Of a stretch of 64,000 nucleotides of DNA, positions 1 to 10,650 are shown piece by piece. Made by a program: the position numbers and the translations under genes. How positions within the stretch are numbered: position 1 is the stretch's first letter; the number at the start of each line of letters is the position of its first letter. Below the pieces are notes generated by a model. The model was not told the origin of the DNA, did no database searches, and was given only the letters and a program-made list of their open reading frames with translations. Origin of the DNA: Sclerodactyla briareus (Eukaryota > Echinodermata > Holothuroidea > Dendrochirotida > Sclerodactylidae); assembly GCA_026419785.1 (NCBI GenBank), contig JAODTK010001332.1, positions 124,001-188,000 on the forward strand, read 5' to 3'.

Positions 1-1323
1 CCCCATTTCGTAGTCTTTTTCGATTCTGACGGAGTCCAGAGGATCTTGCAGTCATGTGGGGGACGCGTGCATGTTTAAAACACGATAACTCGACCCCACT
101 TGTGTGGATGATTTATTTCCCATATGATAACATAGTCATATTTTTTCGGGATCAGGTCGGAATGTCATCTGCAGTCACCCAGGGGTCAGAGTCTGAAAAC
201 CTTGTTAAAAAAACAGAAGGACAGAATTGGGGCCTTTGGCTCGATCCGGCTGACATGTTATATTTGGCTCTCTTATGGGGAGTACAGGAACACTATCGTT
301 TTCGGTGTAGACCGGGTGCTACTTTTTCCTTTGTAAAAATGGGGAATTGTGAAAAAGTGATTTTTTTTCGCCGATGTTGACACGATAACTCGACTACCCA
401 AAGTAAAATTCGGATCACACCTGGATAGAGGATCATACTTGGTTTGTGAGTCAGATGAGAACATGAATCTTATTGTTTCAGTGTCGGGTCAAAGGTCAAT
501 TGAGGTCAAGAGAAGTCTAAGTCTGAAAAAGATCGTGAACACGACGGTCCAGGATGCTTGCGTCCAAACAAGCTGAAATGGGGAATACGACTTCCCATTG
601 TTTTTGGTGTAATGGGATGGGGGGTGGTGATAACATGACCCCATCTGGGTAGATCAAGTCACACCTCGTATGTGGGATCCCCATATTGAGTACTTTGTCC
701 CTATTGCTCTGGAGTCACATCAATGTAGGAAATCATATTACCAGACGGGTTGGGCTGATCAGAGCAATTTGTGGGAGGAATTATTTGAATCGACCCATCT
801 GTTTGGGGAATGCTAATACTTGTGTCTGGATTCCATATATCGAGTACAAGCTCCTATTGTTTTATTGTCGGACCATATGTCCTTAGAGATCAGTTCAGTC
901 GAAGGAGTTGGTATGTAGCAAATTTATGAGAAATAAATATTGTTTTCCATGTAACTGCCACAAAGAATGTAAAATACTGATTTTCGTACCACTTTGGTGC
1001 ATTGCCCATGGTCCCTATTGTTTTAGGGGAAGAGCGAAGGTCCCGTACATAGAGAACACAGTGGATGATATCGTCTACCAGGAGGCAATTTAAGCGCACT
1101 GACCCTTACAGTCCCTTCCTCCCTGATAACCATGACATTGGATACATGGTCCGACAGCGGTAACCTAGGAATTGAGGTGATAAGAAAGGAACCCAGCTTT
1201 GTCTCGGCCAGCAGTGAATGTCTATGTTTCAGTCACTAGATATTAGCAAGACCAGAACACAAAGCTGATTTCTCTTTCTGAAAAGTAATGAAGGCAAGTA
1301 TCACTAAGTCTTTGGCTTCTGGT
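1..1323 (+). mobile_element. Satellite-carrying dispersed element, copy 1 (both ends recognisable)
   Basis: The left edge carries the family 5' module: a GACGNAGTC-AGAGGATC block, then TTGCAGTCATG and a TG/G-rich run at about 30-70. The interior has the monomer hallmarks: ACACGATAACTCGACCCCAC near 80, a second CACGATAACTCGAC at about 380, and GAGGTCAAGAGAAGTCTAAG near 503. At about 1066-1093 comes the block GATGATATCGTCTACCAGGA, also present at 19.27 kb. The 3' end is a short hairpin, AAGTCTTTGGCTTCTGG, at 1306-1322. Open frames here are short and shared by no other copy, so I treat it as non-coding. The true 5' border may lie just outside the window. Helitron-like origin is inference only. 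Confidence 0.6.
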
Positions 1324-3174
1324 TCTCTATTTTCTGTAGCTCATATTGATTAAGTAAACGCGTTTGGGTGTGTCACAGCTTTTCTTCTTCTCCAACCAGC
1401 CTAGTAGCTATAAACACTATTTCTCTGCAAGTAATCGAAAATTGAAAAAACAAGATCCTTGGTTCTTGGCATAGAATGCTATATACTATAGCGTTATATC
1501 GATACTAATGTAGGTATACATGCACTCATACGTTTCTATATCATTCTATGGCCGAATATTGATCATCATGTCCGTGAATATCATTACTTCCTCTCTGTTT
1601 CCCGTAGTAATTCTGGATCTCTCCTGAGACTGGCTCTTGGTAATGGAGTGGGGAAGGTATATACGCCTATATTCTGTTTAGTGCCCTTCACATACTGACA
1701 AAATATCATAATTGCTCACGAGTTTTCAAATTCATTATCAATCACATCCAGCTATTTTCATCCGTTGATCCCGCTGGCCGTTTTTGGGCCATGACAAAAT
1801 AGAACGGGTTCTGTCAGATATGCTAGCCCTACATGAGTCGAAAAAACACCACTGGAATCCTGGTTTGAGATATTTTTTATACAGAAACTTGACTATTGCA
1901 ACTCTCTTTGTTAATCTTCCTAAGAGTGAATAATGGTTGAGAATCAGCATTTGCGGTCATCTCGGCGGCCACTTCGTGTTCCCATCACACTGGCGTACAA
2001 TCAAAATGCGTAGTATCTTGCTTATTGTGTCCAACAGTTAGTAGAACTAGAGTAGCCTCAGACTAGCTGTGACCAAGTCTACACTAGTAATGTGCCAAAG
2101 TTCTCCCAACTCCTTATTAAAACACATCTACTGGGCTTATGGGGATCACTCGTTTTCTCACCCTTCACCGCTCGCATGTGAATTTCTCTTGTGAAACAAT
2201 TCGAAAAAGAACCGAAACTGCACTACGGACATACGCTACCAACGCGACGGTTGTGATTTGCTGTGGTGTTGCGCAGACTAGTGTATTCTAATTGTTAGGA
2301 TTGATGATTAGAGTCACATTCAATGGAATAAATGCCAAAATACCTGATCGAAATTTGCGCCTCACTCAAAATGCGTGCGGCAATCGACAAAGAAAACAAA
2401 AATTGAAAATAATATAAAATCGGACCGGTGGTTCACGTTAGTGATTCATTCGGTTCCGAACTATTATCAGCGCACCCACCGTATGCACGGAATGCATATG
2501 TCAGGTATGGGTGTCACTGAAAGTAAATTTGACACAACTTGTGTGAATATTACTTAACAATTGCGTGAATTGCACGCCTATTTTGCGCAAACCCATCCTG
2601 ACCAAGTGCTGTGTAACCGCACACAAAAGTAATGTTTACTGGTGATGTACAAATTGGAAATCACAAAATCACACTTTATGCATGTGTCCGTTGTCGTCAC
2701 TGCTCCTTGGAACTTTTCTAAAAAAGATCTTGTTGCTGAAGGCGAACACATTTTTTATAATCATTATACCATAGGTAACGAGAGTTATGTCCTAAATTCC
2801 TAATGGATAACCCCCCAATAATAACTTGGGTAGTTACCTGTAACACTCAAATGAGTGATGTACATGTCTTTGGTGCGGTCTGATATGATTCTTATTTGAT
2901 TTCTTATTGATGTCATCACTTGTCATTGGAATCTATGTTGGGTGCATTGACAGTTAGTGCTATATACGTTCAATGATTGGACGTTCTTGTCGTTTGCGTT
3001 GGAGTGCACGATTCAGAAGAGCAACAAAGGCTGCACATGGTGGCAAAATAATTGATCATGGCAATTCGGAGTGTACTTGCGCGTACCTACTGAATGGCTA
3101 CTTGAATTTTTGAACACATTGGCCTTGCATCGCGAAACGTCAAATGTTTGATTTCTGAAACAGTGGTGATATAC
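1324..3174. other. Unannotated AT-rich DNA
   Basis: No repeat of the families seen elsewhere, no convincing ORF and no RNA gene recognised. The longest frame (1738-1950, minus strand) has no recognisable motif. Confidence 0.4.
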
Positions 3175-3361
3175 CTGCAGTTTTTAGGTTTTGTCTGATC
3201 GCAGTAAACAGGACCCCAGTCAAAATGTTTGCAATAGGAAATCCATGTTCATAACCGGACCTATTCAGCACATAACGCAGAACGTTGGGAGCATGGTCAT
3301 GTAAGTCGTATATAAGTACCTGCACGTTGGATAGCATGGACAGATAATGCCCAGTGTTTGC
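3175..3361 (-). CDS. Possible internal exon of an unidentified gene
   Basis: The minus strand holds an open stretch flanked by an AG (just above 3361) and a good donor, CTGCAG|GTAT, whose exon-side boundary is 3175. It would be a 187-bp exon ending in phase 1. Its translation has ordinary protein composition, with stretches such as VQVLIYDLHDHAPNVLRYVL and GFPIANILTGVLFTAIRQNL: mixed hydrophobic and charged residues and no low-complexity runs. I do not recognise the family. The acceptor's pyrimidine tract is weak. No partner exon was identified within several kb on this strand. It could be a real exon, a pseudogene relic or chance. Confidence 0.33.
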
Positions 3362-3479
3362 CTCACAATGGTATGCAAATATTAACAATAATCATTATTA
3401 TGAATATCTCGTTCGTAGATAGCGCTTCCAATGTCGGAAAATTGATCAAAGCGTTCACAGACATTACCCCTGATCACTA

Positions 3480-3860
3480 GCGACTTGTCACATCGTCCAA
3501 TAAAGCACGCACCTCTTGCCTGTTCTCTCCCGACGACCGCACCATTCCAGTACGTCAATTCGTGTACTCCTGTGGAACCCCATATTAGGCAACAACATAC
3601 AGCGCTCGATAGTCTTCACAAGTCACTTCACAAGGTACCCACTTCAACCACGTGGGGGGGGTGGGCTTTCACGAGTCATTCACAAAGGGGCTTATCCACT
3701 TTGAACGTGGGTGGCGTGGGACATTTCAGGAGACACGCCTGGTCCAACAGCAATGCGAAAATTCCTCTAGCTTCCAATGGGCTCCGAACTCGCATCAACG
3801 TTTTTTTTTTGCAGTCTGGAGAGCTCTACCGACGGAGCTAATCCGCCTCCCCAAATGATG
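3480..3860 (-). mobile_element. tRNA-derived SINE
   Basis: Read on the minus strand from about 3860, the sequence begins with a tRNA-like head. An A-box-like TTAGCTCCGTCGGTAGAGC is followed by a B-box-like GCGAGTTCGGAGCCC, separated by an expanded run of ten A. A tRNA-unrelated body follows, including a GATAAGCCCCTTTGTGAATG block of the kind found in invertebrate SINEs. The plus-strand frames across this interval are probably incidental. No clean target-site duplication was found. The head differs from that of the 30.6-kb SINE, so it is probably a different family. Confidence 0.5.
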
Positions 3861-5704
3861 ATAACATTTTCCATCTGATATATAAGTTACCTTGAATTTC
3901 CCAAAATACGACTCCCTGCGTTTTCCTGTTCTGGGCATCTTGGGCTGCCAAAATCTGGGAAACTTACCTGCGGGAAAAACACTAACCACGCTGAACTGCT
4001 CGTGATAGCGCTACATCCCAAAGTTGGAGTAGGAGTACCTCAGAATACATCTATTCGTGCTTTCTTGATCTATAGGCGCTTCATATCTGTTGAGAAGGTT
4101 ATATGAATTCTTATATAACACAAATATGTGGTAGAAAACCAGGAGTATGAAGAGTAAGACAAATGAGCAACTTGCAAAGTGGAATGAGTAAATATTTAAC
4201 AGGCACAAAAAACCAAATGATGTCGTGATGAACCGTTGATATAGATTTTTAGGGATTGTAGCCGCCCTAAGTGTCTACGAGGACTGGGTTGAAACATATG
4301 CACTGTTGAAACGTTGGGCAAGTATTCAGCAACCTCAAAAGTCGAGCAAAGAATGACAAACTTTTGAATAATCCAATGATTAGCCAATAGGGTTTCATGT
4401 AGACTTGGTCTAGGATTGGTCAATTCGCGTTTTACCTAACTTTTGAGGTTCTGAATACTTGTCCAACCTTTCTATATTTGCCCGACTTTTGTTTGAGTGT
4501 GTATAGAGATAGTTGCATTTGGAAACATTGTTTTGATCCTCTTATTGCCTTATGACGTCCACGACGGAATAAGACTGGTGCTAATCTGACCATGTACTGG
4601 CGCTTGCATTGCGAAGCCTGTCACGTGTGATTTAAAACAGACACAACCAATCAAAGCCGTAACTGCCGCTATGCCAAGCTTCAACAAATCACTATGCGAG
4701 TTACCTGATGCGAATGTGGTTAATCGGCCCAGGGAAAGGAGGAATGAATACCTAAATTTATGGTCAATATTTGGTTATTTATAACAAGCGAAGCATGATA
4801 ACATTACCAGTTCCGCGAGTATTTTTCTTCGGTAAATCATATGCAACGTTTTTCCCAACAGTGTTTAGGGAAAGCAGATTTCCCAATGGAAAGTTACCCA
4901 GTGTCAACATTTTAGGGGTGGTAGGGCAGATGGGTATTTCGCAGCAAGACCGATGCATTGCCTCTCTTGTGAGGCGACCGTAGGAGACAGTACTCAGTTG
5001 TTGTATTAAGAGAAGTTAAGCCGTGAGGATGCCTTACCTCACGACAGGATTGATGGTGCTCAGAATGTTTTTGCCTATTATTAATGTGGAATATCTGCGG
5101 AATTTATTGGCCATTAACCACGTAACTTCGAATTAGCGGATGTACACCAATGTCACCCATGTTATGTCTTGTGTGTGCGGAATACACTCATAAGAGGGCG
5201 AACACCGACCACTCTCAGCAGAATATCTAAACAGAAGTACATCTTGAAATACATTTAGTGAGTGAGTTGTGCATATGGGAGAAGGCGGATCTTCGTCTTA
5301 TCCTTTTCCCATTATACATCTCCTCTCGAAAAATGCAGCTGAAGCGCAGGTTAGGATAGTTTTCTGATTGCTATTTTGATTGGTTATTGCATATTAATAT
5401 TCGCATGAGATTTGTATTGCTTGGTTAGGGATCTGCATTAGTTCAGAGGTAGAGTGATAAGTACAAGCCAACCACAGAAATTATTCCGAGGACAGTGCGC
5501 GTCGATTCCAAAATGTTCAGGAGAAAGAGCTTTATATGTCTTGTTAACCAAAAGTAGGCAATGAACCACTACGCAAGTTGTGTTTCCCTTTTGTAGCAGT
5601 TACTTTGTCACAATCTCGACCAAGATTAGCCAGGATTGATTATATTATATAATAAAATAGAAGCGAACCGCTTCGGCAATACGTAAGCTAAAACTCGAGT
5701 AAAA
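3861..5704. other. Unannotated DNA
   Basis: Nothing recognised on either strand: only short frames without motifs and no repeat shared with the rest of the window. Confidence 0.4.
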
Positions 5705-5839
5705 ATGGGTTATCTCCTATCACAGGAGAATGGATTTGAAGGCCAGATCAAGCGGGTGAGTGAAGATCAGGATATACCAGAACAAGCTCAGCCAACAGCG
5801 AGGGTGGAAGAACTGAGGAGAGCATCAGCAGCTGAGTAG
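5705..5839 (+). CDS. Small ORF, 44 codons, unidentified
   Basis: The ATG sits in a favourable context (A at -3, G at +4). It opens a 44-codon frame starting MGYLLSQENGFEG and ending ELRRASAAE before TAG. The peptide is hydrophilic and charged, with no membrane segment. Its start fits the loose N-myristoylation pattern M-G-x-x-x-S. The bases AAGCGG|GTGAGT inside the frame (near 5751-5756) form a strong splice-donor match, so this could instead be a first coding exon of about 50 bp. No homologue is recognised and chance cannot be excluded. Confidence 0.25.
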   Translation: MGYLLSQENGFEGQIKRVSEDQDIPEQAQPTARVEELRRASAAE

Positions 5840-6169
5840 TATACGTTATACTCCTGAACAGTTTACATCTTTAAATGTTCAGATAAATTGATTTTACACA
5901 GCTGCTACCTGCTTTGTGTCATTGCGAAACCTTATCATTTGTGAGAATGAGTATCCGTAGTTATTTTTTGGTCCAGAGAAACAGTCAGAATGCATATGAT
6001 CTCAGCATAGCTACATCAACTGCTAATGACGACACGGGTCTGACCCAGTGTCGGACAGCAGATACATCGTATATATAAACATAGTTCATTCCTGAGATGC
6101 CTCTGGTAAGTTACGGTCATTCGGCATAGTTAGTAATCTTTGATGCTTCTGACAAGCGCCATAATCGAA

Positions 6170-6301
6170 TGGAAATCTCAAATGGGACCGAGCGGTTGGC
6201 CAATTTGACGAGGGTGCCTCACGGTCATCATACCAAAAGACTTTACAGATGGTAGCAAAGACAAACCCCCAAAAAAAAACACCCCCACAAAAAAACCCCA
6301 C

Positions 6302-6333
<32 letters not shown>

Positions 6334-6337
6334 AAGA
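6170..6337 (+). mobile_element. SINE fragment with A-rich tail
   Basis: The block CATACCAAAAGACTTTACAG near 6229-6248 matches, in plus orientation, the CATACCAAAGACTTT signature of the SINEs at 26.7 and 30.9 kb. It is followed by a tail that becomes nearly pure A (about 6301-6336, interrupted by one G). Upstream, GACCGAGCGGTTGGCC could be the remnant of the tRNA-like head. The body between signature and tail is much shorter than in the 30.6-kb copy, so this copy is internally deleted or 3'-shortened. Confidence 0.42.
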
Positions 6338-7224
6338 CCCTGTTCACTTCTCTCTAGTCGCTCAGATTCTCGCAGGGACCACACGAGAGATAGCATCTTG
6401 GCAGTTTGCCCGTCTGTTTGCGATACCCCGCACCCCCACCATCAAATACCTGGTGAGAGTTCGCAGCTACAATGAGGTGGGCAGTATCCAGGTCTGCACA
6501 CTTGCTGGCCTTGAATAATTCGATCCTCTGTGTTTGGCAGTAACCATGGATCTTTTTCAATAATGGTGTAGCATGGTTTTAACTTAACATCTCAGGAATA
6601 AGAGACAATTAACATTATTATTATAATGTATTACAAGCGAAGAACTGTGAATTTAAAAGCTTCCATCATTTTGTTGTGTTATTTACATCAATAACATGGT
6701 ATCGGTCCGAATCACACATTGTAATCTTGAAGAACTACTTAGGAACACATCTGGGGTGGGGGTGACTTATCATCCGGGAACGTCCAGTGGCTTACTTCAC
6801 TTATAGCTGGGTTGTTTCATGAATATTCTGCCGCTGCAGCTTGGAAACGCTGAGTGTATTAGGCGCGATTCCGTCTCACCATCCTCCCCTACAAAACCCG
6901 GATGTGCATGCGTCTCTGCTGAACAGTTGCTGTGTTGGTTTTTGCTATTCTAACCTAGTTTCATATTAGGCCCTCCCATGGTCTGTGGTTGTGAATCCGC
7001 CCCACGAAGCAATAGTATTCCTACTTTCATATCCCTTACATGCCTGAAGTTAATAACATCACACTCATCCGGTACAGTACATTAAGCATGTTGGGCTCTT
7101 TCTTCTGTCCTGAAACAGTATAATGCTTAATGGAATTGCGGCCACAAGCATACATATGGTTGTACTTATACCTCTTTATTACTTTATGAACAAAGTTGCT
7201 ATCAATACTCTGGAGACAATCAAA
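6338..7224. other. Unannotated DNA after the SINE tail
   Basis: The first 190 bp are GC-richer than the surroundings and are open on both strands (6354-6560 minus; to 6518 plus), but no motif is recognisable. The rest shows nothing beyond a short A/T-rich patch near 6615. Confidence 0.35.
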
Positions 7225-7570
7225 CATGACCCTTTTTTTTACGAAGTCCAGGAATCTATGCAGTCATGACACTGTGGGTATGTGTCGCCTGCTTGTGGAC
7301 CGTGATCAATCCACTTGGATGGATGATTCATATTTGGTGTATGGGTCCCAGAAATACATGATCTCTATAGTTCTAGATCTGGCCGAGCAGTCATTTCAGG
7401 TCAGCATAGGTCATTCTGAGAACATTGTGAACCATCCAGAACGCTTCGGTCTAAACAGTTATTTGGCATACGCTTCCTCATGGGAACTCAGCAACTGGGG
7501 TAGAGAGACTTGTGAACAACTGATATATTGGCCAATTTTACCTGTGGACACGATGAGCCCCTGTATCTGG
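7225..7570 (+). mobile_element. Satellite-carrying element, 5' part
   Basis: Starts with the family 5' module: ACGAAGTCCAGGAATCTATG at 7240 leads into CAGTCATG, then a degraded TG run and GTGTCGCC. A diverged monomer follows, with the CCACTTGGATGGATGATTCA and GTGTATGGGTCCC blocks of the consensus. It fades into unrelated sequence near 7570 and the 3' hairpin end was not found, so this copy is truncated. The 139-codon frame here does not correspond to a frame in other copies. Confidence 0.5.
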
Positions 7571-8934
7571 TCACAAGTTACTAAAATAATGCGTTGGCGT
7601 CTGATTATTGAATAACCTGACTATATTACAACGCATGTGACGCATACTAGAAGTGTTCCCGTATTCCGAGAGAGTTACTTATCCCCTCTCTCCCTCACAT
7701 GCTTCCGAGAACGAAGCGTCTCACAACGCTCTGGCGACGTCATTGTATAGTGGACCAAAATAGGGTGTTAGGAAATGCGGATTGTAACTCTCAATATATT
7801 ATTCCCATGGGTATTAACTTACAGATATTTACGAGTGTCCCCTAGCTTTACTCTTTTAAAAAAAAAAACATATCAGTTAGACGCAGATTAACGTACATTG
7901 TGTGTAATGCGCGGCCTCTTGCGTGTTATATGCACCGACTAGCGCAGCACGCACAGTTTGACTCCCGCACCTCCTGCATGTAACTAAAAGACGAGTAGGC
8001 TCATAATAAAATCAATATGTCGTAGACGTTAATTCAAATTATGGACCACACGATCACGTTCAAACAAGCCTCAATTAAATGCGCCATACAGCCGATGAGA
8101 GACGGCCATCGTGAACGTACACACCACGTTCAGACGCTGCATTAAAATACATGAGATTGTGAATCAATTCACCGATCGCACAATACTGGCAATGCATCGA
8201 AGGTTCGAAATATTTCACTTAACATTTTCGAAATTGCCAAATTATCACTTAACAGTAGTTGTTAGGTCATGCCCTATTATATATGTAGCCATTCATAACC
8301 TGCTAGCTACACATATGCAGGTGCTCCGAAAACAACTACGCTATACAGTGAATTGATCTTAATAAATATGGTTTATATAGACTAACAAATAGACACTATT
8401 GCCCTTGTTGAGCAGTAGACTATATTACGGTTATCACAATGCACAAGAGAGGGGTGACGGTGGGAGGGGAAGGGAGGCCTATGGCGTTTACCCCTTTTCT
8501 TTGATAAGGATTCCGTCCTACTCCGCCGATGAGAAACTTTAGATGTGTGGACAAAATGCACGTAATTGTCTAGTTGTATGTAGAAAGATACAGGTTGTGG
8601 ACAATGTTAGGAGGAATACTCGTAGCCTTACCGATGTGCATGCGCAATGGATTTTGTCACCAACATCTTATTTCACCTACTCTTCTCTAAAAATAATCCT
8701 GTCAACGCAAGATGTATGATTACTTACCGTGGTATATTATCTTGAATGCAAACTCATTGGGCCTGCCATCCTTGGGTGAAAATACATTTTCAACATAAAT
8801 AACCGAGTAGGAAAACAACGCAGTGTCCCCAAGTTTGATAAATATAAAAGCCAAAGGCCCGCGGTCACACTAGAACATTTGACACCAAGCGTAAAACTGA
8901 ACTCAAATGAGCATAAGAACTTGACTTTTAATAA
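7571..8934. other. Unannotated DNA
   Basis: Contains an A-run at about 7858-7869 and otherwise no recognisable repeat, gene or RNA. The small frame at 8111-8356 has no motif. Confidence 0.4.
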
Positions 8935-9300
8935 CTTTGGACCTGATCCCAAAACGATACCCATCCACGTGGGTAACAGGTTATCGTGTTAACAAACTCA
9001 AATTTGCCAAATTAACATTTTTTTCACAATTTCCTTCTTTTTTCTTCAAAACCTAACACGACCCCTGGTCCGCACAAAAGAACATAAGAGCGTTCCTGTA
9101 CTCCCATAGAACGCTACATACCGAATTCAACTCGATTGGACCGGCATTCGGACTTACCGGTTAACACGATTTTTCAGACGTTGATCTCTCTTGAAAGTGA
9201 GGTTGAGTATCTTTGTTAACAAGGCTAGGCGTCACACACATACACACACACTGTCTTGACTGCATAATTCACTTGACTCTGCAAGTAATAAAAAATGCAA
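8935..9300 (-). mobile_element. Satellite-carrying element, 5' part, minus orientation
   Basis: In plus-strand reading the order is reversed. CATCCACGTGGG and GGTTATCGTGTTAACAA come first, then the AAACCTAACACGACCCCTGG block, then TTCCTGTACTCCCATAGAA and CAACTCGATTGGACC. It closes with GGCGTCACACACATACACAC and GACTGCATAATTC, the reverse of the family's (TG)n and GCAGTC module. About one dimeric monomer plus the 5' end is present. No 3' hairpin end was found. Confidence 0.6.
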
Positions 9301-10339
9301 AATACGACATGTACAAAAATTGATTCCTCTCCTAATATCAGCGCCTCAAAGTCGGGGTCCTATCCAAAGTCTATTTACTGTTGATTGCAGTGTCGTCGCA
9401 ACCAGATCAGTTCACCTTCCGTAAAATACATGGAAAAAGTTCAGTTACAGGTGGATCGTAACATGTAATGCAGAAGTCGAGTCGAGCTATACCCAGTCGC
9501 TACAATCATGTATGCTGTGGTTAGTCTACGAATCATCTTGCGAGGCATTTCGCAAACTCTCTCGAGTATACCCCCGAAGCGCAGATGTCATCTACCGAGA
9601 AAATACGCCTATATGGATCATACCCTCTGTACCCACGCTTGAATTGCCACGGCCCGAACGTGCGTATAGCTGTCTGACCTAGCTTGTAATTATGTTTTTT
9701 TTTTTACTTGTCCTTTTGAGTTGTTTCGCAGCCATTCTTCACACGATTGAGTTCTATGTGTACACGCGTACACTCACACCGATCAATATAGCCACATAAA
9801 AACTTTGAAATACTGATTTTTGTAGGGAGCCGATGTTTACTACACTTAGAGTCTGGGGTTGAGATTATGCACTATTGTGTTAAACAATGAAATGTACTCG
9901 CTTACATATTGTGGCCATATACCTTCTTTTTCCATTTCTGGATCAGACATGCTACTTCGGTTGATGAAAAAAAATGTCATGGTCTGTGGAGTTATATGAG
10001 CTCTCAGTGTATATATACCTGCCATCAATACGAATCATTTCCGTTATTTAATTGACCCGTCTCTCTATGTACACTGCTTTACACGCTTGACATGGGGGTG
10101 TGATTCAGTTTGGAAAATAAGTTTTCTAGGACCTCGTAGATCGAATCGACGCGCCCTGCCTCGAAATAATTCCCTAACCACAATCCCAACCATATAACGA
10201 AAGACAAATAGCTACAATACAACATCACTGACTAATCGGAAAAAATGTACGAAACTGTGCCAATCAGCTGGATAGATCTGGTTGAGCCGCCTCGTAATAG
10301 TTCAACTGAGGAGAACATTTAAAACGAGTGTCATTTGAC
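9301..10339. other. Unannotated DNA
   Basis: Only a T-run near 9694-9704 and short frames. Nothing recognised. Confidence 0.4.
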
Positions 10340-10650
10340 ATCATGCTTGTGTCCAGCGGCATCTCCCCATGCCTATACCATATAATTTATACATATTCCA
10401 TACCATCAGTTAAAATCGTGTACTGGTCTATCCGGCTCGTTCACGACCTGTCGCTGAGACGCACAGTCAATCATCCTCACATCAGGCTGCACCATACCTG
10501 TACTACAGACGTACAGATATTGGTCAAACATACACCGACATCAACATCGAGATGTTCTTCAGATGCTCTCATTTCCAAGGAATTACGCAGATGACTGAGT
10601 TACGGTGGGTAAATTAGACATGAAAAACATATTGATTGATGTGCTGATTT
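10340..10650 (+). mobile_element. Very decayed LINE reverse-transcriptase fragment (tentative)
   Basis: The frame at 10328-10594 resembles a jockey/CR1 RT stretch in the expected order. SSGISPCLYHIIYTYS sits where a GVPQGSVLGPLLYTIYT block would be. LHHTCTTDVQILVK sits where HCYADDTQLYV would be. ELRR followed, one frame away, by QMTELRWVN sits where the WMTxNxLxLN block would be. Catalytic aspartates are not preserved. Each match is weak alone; the collinearity is the only argument. Confidence 0.28.

Noticed and set aside
3788-3860. A functional tRNA gene
   Set aside because: The tRNA-like stretch has a ten-base A insertion between the boxes and no closing acceptor stem; it fits a SINE head better.
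7196-7615. 139-codon plus-strand frame
   Set aside because: It lies in a copy of the satellite-carrying element, and other copies do not keep this frame.
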